DNA from: Apiospora phragmitis | Lineage: Eukaryota > Ascomycota > Sordariomycetes > Amphisphaeriales > Apiosporaceae | Direction of reading: 5' to 3' | Assembly (NCBI GenBank): GCA_038363925.1 | Contig: JAQQWL010000006.1 | Span: forward strand, 1,716,501 to 1,780,500 | DNA: 64,000 nucleotides | Shown: positions 26,101-38,944 of the stretch, piece by piece | Numbering within the stretch: the stretch's first letter is position 1 | Layout of the letters: the number at the start of each line of letters is the position of its first letter | Notes under the pieces: generated by a model | Database searches by the model: none | Told to the model about the DNA's origin: nothing | The model's input: only the letters and a program-made list of their open reading frames with translations | Made by a program: the position numbers and the translations under genes

Positions 26101-29100
26101 CTCGACCTTTTTAATATATATAACTTAATCCGAATTAAAAAAGAAAAAGAATAGAAAATCGCGTTCTGAACTAAGTACGGTTATTTCGAATATTAAGTTA
26201 TACTGTTTAACTTAATTAACGTATTAATTAGCTTTTAATTTATAATTAATTATATTTTACGACAATATTTCGATAAATTTATCGTAATATACCTCGACGA
26301 TATCCTTATTTATTTTGAAAATAATAAGTAGTACCGAAAGTATATAAAGTTAATATTTTAAAAGTTATAAAACGTTAATTTATTAATTAATTTAAAAAAG
26401 AACGAATTCTATTAACGATCCGTTACTTTTATAAAATATGTAACATTTTTAAACAAAATTCGAATAGAACTTTCGAAAATCTTAATAATTAAAGAATAGC
26501 TTATGTCTATAAGCGCTACGGAAGTTAAATCTTTTTTAAAATTAGTTAATTATTACCGAATTTTCGTTCCCGGATTTAATAAGATAACGATACCCTTAAT
26601 AAACCTAATAAAAAAGGACGAATTATTTTAATAGACGAAAAAAAAAATAAAGCCTTCCGCGATATTAAGGAGCGAATCCTTAACGAATTAATACTTCGCG
26701 TAACAGATTTGTCTAAATCTTTTAAAATCGAAACCGACGTATCGAACTACGTGATTAAAAGCTAACTTAATTAACGAAATAATAACGGAAAAGTACACCC
26801 GGTTGTATTTTTTTTAAAAAAACTTAACGGATTAGAACTTGATTATTAAATTTATAATAAAAAATTAATAATTATTATTGAAACTTATAAAAAATAAAGA
26901 TATTATTTTAATAAAATAATAAAACTAATTAAAATTTATATTAATTATAAAAACTTTATAACGTTTATTATTATTAAAGAATTAAATAAATAATAAATAT
27001 AATAATTTAAATTTTTATTAAGATTTAATTTTATTATTATTTATTAAAAAAATAACGAGAACGGTCGCGTTAATATATTAAGTTAATAACCGGATTATTA
27101 AGAAAAGGTTCCGTTCGAAACGCGGATTATCCTCGTTTATAACTAAAACGGTAACCTTATACCGTTAAAATAATTAAACGTTATAAACTATGTTTAATAT
27201 AATAATAATTAGGTTATTAAGTTTCGATAATTTAATTAAACTTCCGACCCCGCGAGCTATTTTAAGGATTATTTTAAAAACTACGACGGTTTTATCTTCT
27301 ACCGAAACAAGATCTATATCTTTAAGCGGTATCGCGAGGACTTTATTAAGGAATTCTATAAATATCTTATATACGGATATTAAAGAATATTTAAAACCTA
27401 GAAATAAATTATTAAACAGTTTAATTATAAAAACTTTAAATTAATTATAACTAAGGTAATTAATAAATATAACTTTTATAATAAAGTTAAAGCTATTCGG
27501 CACTAGTTATATAAAAAGCTATAATTAATCCTATTATTAGATAAAGTATAAAAAACTATTATACTTAATTTCGTTATTAAACTACCCTTATTAAAAAAAC
27601 TCCTAACTAAGGTCGATTACGATAATATTTTAATAATTACGAATAAACTTACGAAATATACCTATTTCTTATTATATAAAAAAATTAATAATATTAATAA
27701 CTTAGCGTATATATTTTTTCGAATAATCGTTAATTAGTATAGGCTGTTCGAAACGGTTATTTCTAATAAAAATAAACTGTTTATTATTAAATTTTAAAAG
27801 TCGTTTATAATATAATTTAGTATTAAATATAAACTATTCACGACTTAATACCCTTAAACGAATAAATAAATCTAACGAATAAATTAAACTTTAAAATAAT
27901 ACTTACGTTATCATATTAATTATAAATAAAATAATTAAATATAATTATTATTTATAACTTAATTTATTTATAATAATATAAATAACGAAGCTAAGCGTAT
28001 GTTATTATTTTAAATAAATTACGGGTATAACCTAGAGGTTACTAAAAAACCTTTTAAAAAAAAGCTAGCACTAATCGCGACCATATAAATCGAAAAATTA
28101 AAAGAATTCTAAATTATACTATAATAAAACCTTACCTTCTTTTAATAACAAATAAAGGGATACGCCGATTAAATAAAGTTAAAAGGACTAATTTATAAAA
28201 AGGGAAAAAAAGTCTACCTTTTATAATAAAATATTAAAATAAAGCGACTAAGCGATAAATTAAATTTTAAAAAGATCGGACTATTTAAAATCGTAAAAGT
28301 TATTTTAAAAATTAATTACTAATTATTATTATTTAAAATAATATAAATATACCTTATATTTTATATTTTATTACTCGAACTAGCGGTTGAAAAAACCTTA
28401 ATCGATATATAATTAAAAATTAAAACAGATTAAGACGAGTACGAAATTAATAAAATTATTAATAAAAGAAAAAAAAGACGAAGCTTTTAATACCTCGTTT
28501 AGTAAAAAGGGTACCTACCGGAGGATAATATTTAAGAACTTAAAGAACACTTGGCGAACGCCGCGGAGGAACTTTAAAGGTTTAAACCCCCCCCCGCGGA
28601 AACTAACGGACCAGGCTTTAAGAGGTCTATTAAACTAAAAAACGACTAATTGACGTCCTCGAAAACGCTTAAAAAACGCAGGTCGCTTAAAACGAGGTTT
28701 TTTTAATTAATAATTAAAGAAGAAATACTATCCTTTTTATTTAATTCCTATATTCTTTAACGAAACGTTTCCGAACGCTTTTTTACTATAACCTTCTTCG
28801 TACGGCGAAAGCGGGCTGAATAACTTAAAGCGGTAAATAGTTACGTTTATAATAGAAATAAGGCCTTTTTTATATCCGATTCTTCTGCTTTTAATTTCTT
28901 TTATTAAGCGGCTAGCTTCGTTAAGGCCGACATAATAAAAGTATTATTATAAGAACGATTAACCCGAATATACTCCGAGTAACGAAACGATTTCTCGTTT
29001 ATATAATAAGCTAGGTTTTAATAAAAATAATGAGTATAAATTATATTAATTAAATTACCCGAAAATTCTATATTAATAATAAGAGCTGAACGCGTAATAG

Positions 29101-29263
29101 TTTTTTTAAACCGAGGTTTTTCGATATAACTATTTATAATAAATATATATTATAATAAAATATAATATAAAAAAAAGAACTTATTATAACTTAACGTTAC
29201 GAGTAATTAAGGTACTTATAAAATTAATAGTTTAAAAATAAAACAATTAAAAAAAGAGGATAA

Positions 29264-29926
29264 TATTATAACCCGACTTAATTATACAACTAAAAGACCC
29301 TACCCACCGGCATAAAGATACGATAACCTAGTCCGGCTACAATACTACAGCTAATAATCGCACCGTTAACTATATTAACATACACGTAGCTACACTTTAA
29401 TATTAAGCGATAAAATAAATAACCCTAGTTCGCGTAATAATAAAACGGGTAAAAATAAATATAATAATCAAGTATAAAGAGTTACGTAACGGGCCCCCGA
29501 AGCGATAAGAAACACGACGCCCGAAATAAGCTAACCTAGGTCGGATCACCGTAATCCAAGGGATGGATCACCGTAAGCCAGCAACGGGATCACCGTAAGC
29601 CACCGATAATCTAAAAAATTAATAAAGGAAGAAATTAAATATATAATAATAAATATTTCTTATATATTTTATATAAATATTTTTTATTTTAATAATTAAT
29701 TTAAATATTAATCTTAATTTATTAATAAAATAAATAACCTTAATAAAACTATTATAAATACCTTTAATATCTACGCACCTTAGCTATCTTCGTTTTTACG
29801 AACTATTACTTATTATATTAATAAAAGCGAGTTTGATCGCACGTTTAAATACTTTTTCGTATTATTAATATAAACCCTAGTACGTCTTACTAGGTTTCTT
29901 TTAGAACTCGGATAGCGTTCGCTACA
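29264..29926 (+). repeat. G3 3' LTR
   Basis: 663-bp LTR, same length as the 5' copy, starting TATTATAACCCGACT and ending GTTCGCTACA. Compared with the 5' copy, differences here are mainly G to A on the plus strand. Confidence 0.9.
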
Positions 29927-32900
29927 CTAGGGTATTTACCGGCTATTCCGGATCTAGTTATATATCTGGCTCGTTATACGGTTCTTCGGCCTCTTTTTAG
30001 TAATACGGCTTGATTTAGGTTATTCGAAAGGCTTTTAAGCCGTCTAGGGTATTCACCCGGATCGTATAGTTTTTAATAACTACTATCTTATGTAGTCCGG
30101 TTTATCCTTCTTTTTCCCGCTAAATCAAGACTTTACTCCGGAGCGGGAGTATTAAGATATCGTGAATAGCTAATTTATTCCGGGTATTTAGAGCTCGGTA
30201 GATATCGATATTTATATATATCTTTTAAAGCATCTTTATTACTTTCCGTATAGCTTCTCTTCGTGCTTAAATCTCCGATAATAGTAATAAGTTCTTATCG
30301 ATACGAGGGTATATTTTAAATATAAGCAAGGTAAAAACTAGGCTATCGGGGCTAGCCGTATCGTTTAAAGCTTTAATTATTATTTAAAGTACCGTTTCGA
30401 TATTTATATAATAACCGAGATTTTTTTATAAAATATCGAAGGTTCTACGTAATAAAACGTACGTTTATTCGATTTTATTTATTATTTAATAAGTTTCGAT
30501 AAGTATTTACTTATAAGTAATTCTTATTATTTATACGTAATTTCGAAATTCTTTTTAAAAATATATGCCCGGATTATATAAGATATAATTAAATAGTTCT
30601 TAATATACGTATATTTAATACTTATAGAGGGTATTTTAAGTATTTTATACGCTAAGCGAATATAAGAATATAACTATTTAAAAAGATATATTCGAATCGA
30701 TTACGTAAAGTACGTTTTATTTATTAATATAAATAACGTTTATAATAATTTCGTAATAAAAGTCGTATTCGTTTTTAACGACAATTTAAATCTTTATAAC
30801 GCCGGATCGTGCGTTTAATATTAAGAGCAAAACTTTTAAATCTCGTCGAGAATAACAGGGTCGACGTTATCGTAGCCGGCGTTTTTTAAGAGAGTATAAA
30901 GCTTTTTCGTACGAAGGTGTTTAAAACGTCGGTAGAAGTATTAAAACTATCCTTTAATAAAATATAACGTCGTTTTTATACGGCCGGTATTAAAGAACGG
31001 ATATCCTTATTTTTTAATTATAAAAAATATTTCGTTATTTTTTTATATAATAAAATTAAAGATATTATTATAATATGTTTTAAGCCGGTTAATATTATAT
31101 AATAAAAATAAAAAAAGGGTTATAATATTTAAAATATAATATTTAATTACTTTTAATAAATTTTATATATTAATTATTTTAATTAACGAAATAAGCTTTA
31201 AGCTTTCGATTTTAACCTCGGCGCTTTTTAGAGTCTAATCGATTCGTACTTCTAAGTTCTCTTATACGTAAGCCTCTACTTAAGGCTTTTTAATTATTAA
31301 AAATAAGGCGGCGCCGGTATTTTAAAGCTCTTTTTAATAAGTTTAATTATACGGGCTATTAAGGTTAAATTAGTTAGCTTATATAATAGTTTTTAAATAA
31401 ATATCCTCGTTAATAAGCCGGTAATAAAACGCGGCGTTTATTAAATAAGTAATATTTTATCGTGTATTTTCTAGATCGAGGTAATCGTACTCTTTTTCGT
31501 CGTTTTTTAGCTATTTTTTATCCTCTTCCTAATCCTAGACGAACGTTTCGTACTTATCTTAAGAAAGGGGGCCTTATCCGATACTATCGTACACTTAGAG
31601 ATATTAGTTCTTTATTTAGGACTGCTCTTCGGCTAGGTGGTTTATTAACTAATAGCTTTGTTTATAACAGATTCGGCAGGTTCCTCGTTCGAACTTCCGG
31701 TTCTTATATAATAATCTTGGTCGGAAAGTGCCGGCGGGTCGCTAGATCCTTTCTTATCCTAGTAGTCGGTTATTATATGGTAATTTATTACCGTAAGCTA
31801 GTTAGTTTCTTTTCGTACGTTTATTTATAAACTGTTTATTAATTAAGTATATATTTATAACCGGGTTTTAATATAATTCCTCCGTTAAATATCGTTCCGA
31901 TAATATTTAATCCGTTATTATACTTAGCGTTACGCGAAGGTTTAAAAATAACGCTTTGTATATTAACTTTTAATTAATAAGGGCCGGTATAAGCTCCGGA
32001 ACTCCTCGGTAAGCTCGTACGATTAAGGTATAGAAAGCGATCTCTTTTTTAAATCTTTTTCCGAAAGCTCGTTATACGAGTTAAAACTTATTTAATATAA
32101 TTTTTAAAACCTCGATAAATTATTTCTCGGCGTTTTCACTTTTTATTTATATAAAAGAAATTATTATCTAATTTATAAAATATTATATATAATTTATTAT
32201 TATATTAAAATACGAGTTTATAAAGTGGTATATTTTATTTTATTTTTTTCGGGTCCGATATAATTAAGATAGAATACTTCCGTACAGCCGGAAAAAATAT
32301 CCGAAAAGATTATATAATACTAGTCTTTTAATATATCTAGCTATCGGCATATTTTAATAAATATCTATACTTTATCGTAAAAGATATTATACGGTTTACC
32401 GGTATAATTCTTTTTTTCTTTTATATTTTCGAAAAAATAACCACCTTATTTTAATCGATTTTATTATTATAAATAACTCGGCTTAGAAAGATATTATACT
32501 TTATAACGTACGCTAGACCAGATAATTATACGGTCTAGTCCGGCGGTACCGGAGTTAAAAAAAGAAAAAGGACGATATTTTACGACGTTTAGGTGCTTAG
32601 GAATCTAGGGTTAGACGTCGGGCCTAGAGTGTCCCGTAGTGTCGCGGACGATTGCTCTATACGGAGACCGGGTGTTTCTCGCTTAGGCGGCGGTTGTTTA
32701 ATTATCTGTTCTAGGGAAGAGTATAGAACATCCTCTTTTCGAGTTTCCGAAGTCGGTTCTGTCGGTCGGTCTTATTGATATATAAAAGCGGCCGGTAATA
32801 TTAGGCTTACGAGTTTAGCTTTAAAAAATCCGTTCGTTAATATATTAACTCCGTATTTTTTAAAAATAATTAAAGAGCTCTTTTTAAAACGTACGGTTAA

Positions 32901-35900
32901 TTTAACCGAATTAGTACTCGGTTTATTTATTACACTCGGTAATAAATAATTTTTAAAAGGAGGTTTTTTTTATTTTTAATATATAATATTTTAAGAAATA
33001 TTATATAAAATACGTTATAAATAGTTCGGGTATTATTTTTTTAGAGAATATATTTAAAGGTTCGAATTTTTAAAGAGTAAAATTAACGTTTTTTTTTTAA
33101 TTATTAAAGAAATCTCGATATTTTAAAAAACTTTTTCGTATATAAATAATTCGAGGTCTAAAGTTAAGGTTAATAAAGACATTATTTTAATAAAATAAAA
33201 TAATTAATAAAGATTTATATTAATTATAAAAACCTTATAACGTTTATTATTATTAAAAAGTTAAATAAACGATAAATACGATGGTTTAAATTCCTTTTAA
33301 AATTTAACTTTATCATTATTTATTAAAAGAATAGCGAGAACGGTCGCGCTAACGTATTAAGCTAACGACTAAATTATTAGGAGGAAGTCCTGCTCGAAAC
33401 GCGGATTATCTTAACCTACGACTAGGATAATAACTTCGTATCATCACGGTAATTAAACGCTATAAATCGCGTTTAATATAATAATAATTAAGTTATTAAG
33501 TTTCGATAATTTAGCCGAGCCTTTAACCCTGTTAACTATACTAAGGATTACTTTAAAAACCGAGACGGTTTTACCTTTTATTAAAATAAGATCTATATCT
33601 TTAAGTAGTATCGTAAAGATTTCATTAAAGAATTCCACGAGTACTTTACACATAAATATTAAGAAATATTTAAAACTTAAAAACGAATTATTAAATAATT
33701 TAATTATAAAAACTTTAAATTAATCGTAACTAAGATAATTAACGAATATAACTTTTATAATAAAGCTAAGGCCGCTAAATATTAACTATATAAAGAATTA
33801 TAGCTAATCTCACTACTAGATAAAATATAAAAAACGATTATACTTAATTTCGTAATTAAGCTACCCTTATTAAAAGAACCCTTAATTAAGGTTAATTACG
33901 ATAATATCTTAATAATTACGAGTAAACTCATAAAATATACTTATTTCTTATTATATAAAAAATCTAGTAATATTAGTAACCTAGCCTATATATTCCTTTA
34001 AACGATTATTAGCTAATACGGGCTGCCCGAAACGATCATCTCCGATAGAAACAAACTGTTCACCGCTAAATTCTAGAAATTACTTATAATATAACTCGGT
34101 ATTAAATATAAAATATCTACGGCTTACCACCCCTAGATAGATAAATAAACCGAGCAGATAAACTACACCTTAAAATAATACTTACGCTATTATATTAATT
34201 ATAAATAGGATAATTAGGTACAATTATTATTTATAGCTTAATTCGTTTATAATAGCGCGGATAACGAAACTATATATATTACTATTTTAAATAAACTACT
34301 GGTATAACTTAAAAATTATTAGAAAACCTTTAAAAAGGGAACTAATACTAATCGTGACCATATAAGTATAGAAACTAAAAAAACTTTAAATTATGTTATA
34401 ATAAAACCTTATTTTTTTTAATAACGAATAAAGAAACACGCCGATTAAACTAAATTAAAAGGATTAATTTTAAAAGAGGGAGAAAAAGTATACCTTTTAT
34501 AACGAAATATTAAAACTAAACGACTAAGTGATAAATTAAACTTTAAAAAGATCGGACTACTTAAAATTATAAAAATCATTTTAAAAACTAATAACTAATT
34601 ATTACTACTTAAAATAATACGGATATACTTAATATTCCGTATTTTATTATTTAAGCTAGCGGCTAAAAATACTTTAATCGATATATAACTAAAAGTCGTA
34701 ATAGATTAATATAAATATAAAATTAAAACAATTATTAATAAAAAAAAACTAAACGAAGCCTTTAATAACTCGTTTAATAAAAAAGTTACTTATTAAAAAA
34801 TAATACTTAAAAATTTAAGAGATACTTAATAAACGCCGTTAAAAAGTTACAGGCGTTTAAATAACGATTTTAAATATCGGATTAAAAGAAAAATCCGTTA
34901 CGTTTTAATTAATAACATTAAAACTATTATAATTTTAAACGGTTAAAACAGCTTTAAAATTTTAATACTTTTACTTTTTTAACTCGTTTAAAAAGTAAAA
35001 ACCTCGTTATACTAGCTTTATACCTTAAGTATAAACTATATCTTTTTATTTCTAAAAGCGGATTAAACAAGTAATAGCTTTATTCATCTTTTTTTAATAA
35101 CGTTTTTAAAGCTCGAAAAAACGCTTTTCCGTAATAGCTTCTTCGCGTTTTAAACGATAATACTCTTCTTAAACATATTATAATAAATAGAGAGGTACCC
35201 TGGTATTATTACAAAAAAATAATAAACGAGTATATTTTTAATATTTATTAATATCCTTTATTATTATATATTTCTACCCTTTAAAGAAATAATAAGAACA
35301 CGGTATAACGTATCCTATAAGCGAATATCTTATATAAGCGAATGTTTTATTTTTATAAATTTTCTTATAGCCTTAACCTTTTTTTATATTCTTTTACGTT
35401 TGAAAATATTTTAACTTTTAAAAAAAAGTAATATAATTTTAACGTTTTAAGCGCTTTAAAAAAACTTAATTTTAAATATATAAAAAGTTATATTAATTTA
35501 TTACGTTTTATTAAAAACTTTATAATTTAAATAAAATAATTAACTTATATAATATAAAATATTTATAAATTCTCGAAAGTTTTTAAATTTTAAAAAAAAT
35601 ATAATTATTCGATATATTATTAATTTAAATATGCGATCGTTTCTTTTTTTAATTAAATAATATAAAAAATATAGCGAATTAATTATTTAATTTATATAAC
35701 GCGAGACGCGTCGGCGTTAATTAAGCTTTTAACTTTATATAATAATAATTAAACCTTCGAACTCGTTTTAATCGAAGAATTAATTATTAAAAAATTCTTT
35801 ATAAAAATCTCGACGCGTATCGCGTATAATTTATTTTCGTATAAAATATAATTTATAAATATAAGATTTAAAAAGAGGATATTTATAATTTCGACGAGAC

Positions 35901-38268
35901 CGGTTTTTTTATAAATTAAATCTCGTTTAAAATAATTATAACTATTTTTAATTAATATAGAAAACTTAAAATAATATAATAAAAGAATTAAGAATAAATT
36001 ATAATTATTTAAAGCGTTAAATTACACGGTTACGCTATTTTTTTATATATTATTTTTACCGGGAAAATATACTTTTCTTCTTAATACGAAAATAGCTTAT
36101 TATTAAAAGACTAGGTAATCGTAATTATTAAAAATAACTAAATTACGAATAAAAAAGGAGAAAACTAGATTCTATACTTTAATTAATACTAGGTCTCGGA
36201 CGAAAAGTCGTTATCGCCTCTTAGTTTTAAACGGCTATAAAAGTTATTATTCGATAACTTTCGAGCTTTATTATAAAAAGAACTTAATTATTATACTTTA
36301 TATACCTTTTTATTTATTATATAAACTTTAATTTTTTAATATCGGTTATTTTTATCTATTAAAAAAACGTATAAAAAAGAATTAAATGTTTTATACGAGC
36401 GTATATTACTTATATTTTAAAAAAGGACTTTTTATTAACGTTTTTAAAAATATTCTAAACGATTTTTACCGTTTTAAATATATATAAAAGCTTTTAAAAA
36501 ATAGGACTCGTTTTTTATAATCCGGAATATATTATTTTATAATTAAATATAAAGTTATATACTTTAATATTTTTAAAGATATCTTTTAATCTATTTAACG
36601 TATCTCATAAGCGAATATCTTATATAAGCGAATATCTTATTCTTTTATACCTTTTTTAATAAAATATAAGTTAATTTTATTATAACGTATTTAATATATT
36701 AAAATTAATCGGAATTTTTATCTTTAAATATTTCTATATCATTTTAATAAGTACGCGTATTATACCCGGGCTCTCCGTATATTTTATAGCGTTATAAGCG
36801 TGTCCTAAACGTCTTTATATAATTACTCTTCCGACGCGATTCGTTTTATAATTATTTATTAACGTCTTTTTAAGATTATAAGTTTTTTCTAGCTTATATA
36901 CGAAGTAATCCTCTATTTTATAACCGTTTTTTTTTCGTAGGGCGGCGCCGGCTAAGTATTTTATTTACTTTTTTAAGTGTCGCGTTCTTACCTTTTAAAA
37001 AAGTAACTTAGTATATAATATATATTATAACCTTTATAATTTAATTAAAACTAATTAAAATAAATATCGGAAAGTTATTTTAATACCGTATAATACGGTT
37101 TCGAACGTATTCGGTTTAAGATTAAGCCTTAATCAGGTTATTTAAAGTTTTTAATTCTTAAGGAATAAATAGGCCGAAAGATGTCCTCGGAGGTATTAAA
37201 ATACGTAGTTTTATATCTAATTATGAAATAATATATTCCGGATTATACAGGACGAGTCCTATTCTTTAAAAACTTCCTCGTATATTCGAAACGATAAAAA
37301 TCGCTTAGAACGCTTTTAAAAACGTTAATAAAAAGTTTTCTTTTAAGATATAAGTAATATACGTTCGTATAAAATATTTAATTTCTTTTCCGTATACTTT
37401 TTTTAATATATAAAAGTAACCGATATTAAAAAATTAAAGCTTATATAATAAATAAGAAAATATATAAAGTATAATAATCGAGTTCTTTTTATAATAAAGC
37501 TCGAAAATTATCGAGTAATAGCTTTCGTAGCCGTTTAAGATTAAGAGGCGATAATAACCCTTCGTATAAAACTTAATATATTAATTAAAATATTAAATTT
37601 AGTTTTTACTTTTTTTATTCGTAATTTAGTTATTTTTAATAATTACGATTACCTAGTCCTTTAGTAATAAGCTATTTTCGTATTAAGAAGAGAGGTACGT
37701 TTTCCCGATAAAAATAATATACGAAAAAATAGCGTAACCGTATAATTTAACGCTTTAAATAATTATAACTTATTCTTAATTCTTTTATTATATTATTTTA
37801 AGCTTTCCGTATTAATTAAAAATAGTTACGATTATTTCGAACGAGATTTAATTTATAAAAAAGCCGGTCTTATTAAAATTATAAATATCCTTTTTTTAAA
37901 TCTTATATTTATAAATTATATTCCGTATAAAAATAAATTACGCGTAATACGCGTCGGGATTTTTATAAAGGATTTTCTAATAATTAATTCTTTAATTAAA
38001 ACGCGTTTAAAAGTTTAATTATTATTATATAAAATTAAAAGCCTAATTAACGCCTACGCGTCCCGCGTTATATAAATTAAATAATCAATTCGCTATACTT
38101 TTTATATTACTTAATTAAAAAAATAATAATCGCGTATTTAAATTAATAATATATCGAATAATCGTATTTTTTTTAAAATTTAAAAGCTTTTAAGAATTCG
38201 TAAATATTTCGCGTTATATAGGTTAATTATTTCGTTTATATTATAAAGTTTTTAATAAAACGTAATAA

Positions 38269-38944
38269 TGTAACGAACGCTATTTAAGTTTTAAAAGAAA
38301 CCTAGTAAGACGTACTAAGGTTTATATTAATAATATAAGAGAGTATCTAAACGTGCGATAAAAGTTACTTTTATCGATATAATAGGTAATAGTTTATAAA
38401 AACGAAAGTAACTAAGGTACGTAGGTTTAAAGGTATTTATAATAATTTCGTTAAAGCTGTTTATTTTATTAATAAATTAAGATTAATATTTAAATTAATT
38501 ATTAAAATAAAGAGTATTTATATAAAATATATAAAAAACGTCCGTCGTTATATATCTAATCTCCGTCCTTATTAATCCGTTAGATCGTCCGCTAGCTCAC
38601 GGTAATCTCGTTATTAGCTCACGGTGATCTATCCCTTAGATTACAGTGATCCATTCTAGTGGCTTATTTAGGGGCGTCGTGATCTCGTCGCTCCTAACTT
38701 ATTTATTAAAGCGGTGATCCTCGGTACGTAGTTCTTTCCTAGCTGCTTTCCCGGGTCGGGTCTATCCTTTCGTTATTTAGGATATCCTCGTAATCGTGTT
38801 TATACGTTTTTATAATATAGGGGAGTTTATATTAATATAATTAATAATACGGTCGGTAGTTATAACGTTATAGCCTAGTTAAGGTATAATAGTTTCGTTT
38901 TAACGAGTAAGGTTTTAACCGTATAATTAAGTCGGGTTATAATA
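38269..38944 (-). repeat. G4 LTR (3' LTR in coding sense)
   Basis: 676-bp LTR starting TGTAACGAACGC and ending GGGTTATAATA. Its length is identical to the partner LTR. It holds the CTCACGGT(A/G)ATC repeats at about 38585-38660. Confidence 0.9.

Larger units (their letters stand above)
22512..29926 (+). mobile_element. G3: chromovirus-type Gypsy LTR retrotransposon, RIP-degraded, inserted in H1
   Basis: Complete 7415-bp plus-strand element flanked by a perfect 5-bp duplication CTAGG (22507-22511 and 29927-29931). Order: 5' LTR, gag (about 23340-24060), protease remnant VKALLDNG (near 25290), reverse transcriptase with YIDYRKLNE (near 25990), integrase with a degraded SIKYKLFTTYYP...TNK core (27720-27905), a chromodomain-like YEINKIINKRKKRRSF-YLV (28440-28515), a 700-bp 3' region, polypurine tract AAAAAGAGGATAA (29251-29263) and 3' LTR. 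The chromodomain places it with MAGGY/Pyret-type chromoviruses, which integrate into heterochromatin. Stops, mostly TGG/CAG/CGA-derived, interrupt every domain. Confidence 0.92.
20207..33168 (-). mobile_element. H1: Ty1/Copia retrotransposon relic within G2, split by G3
   Basis: About 5.5 kb of non-Gypsy sequence (20207-22511 and 29932-33168). On the minus strand at about 21060-21330 it encodes a recognisable Copia RNase H: IYIFTDGSFVNNKNLTSQLEY, then NIIH-SSTKYKRITQNVLINELYG, matching the family pattern TDxSFANNxDLSSQ...NIIHWSSxKxxRVTRSVLAAELY. RNase H being nearest the low-coordinate end fits a minus-strand Copia order (gag-IN-RT-RH). GC content and dinucleotides are less eroded than in the Gypsy copies. 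LTRs and target duplications were not found, so the outer boundaries mark only where G2 homology stops. Short plus-strand frames inside (31462-31830, 32593-32778) match nothing I know. Confidence 0.7.

Noticed and set aside
27190..27444. 84-codon frame in G3
   Set aside because: Remnant of the integrase linker region in sense orientation. It is not an independent gene.
31462..31830. 122-codon plus-strand frame in H1
   Set aside because: It lies antisense to the Copia relic in RIP-affected DNA and has no recognisable domain.
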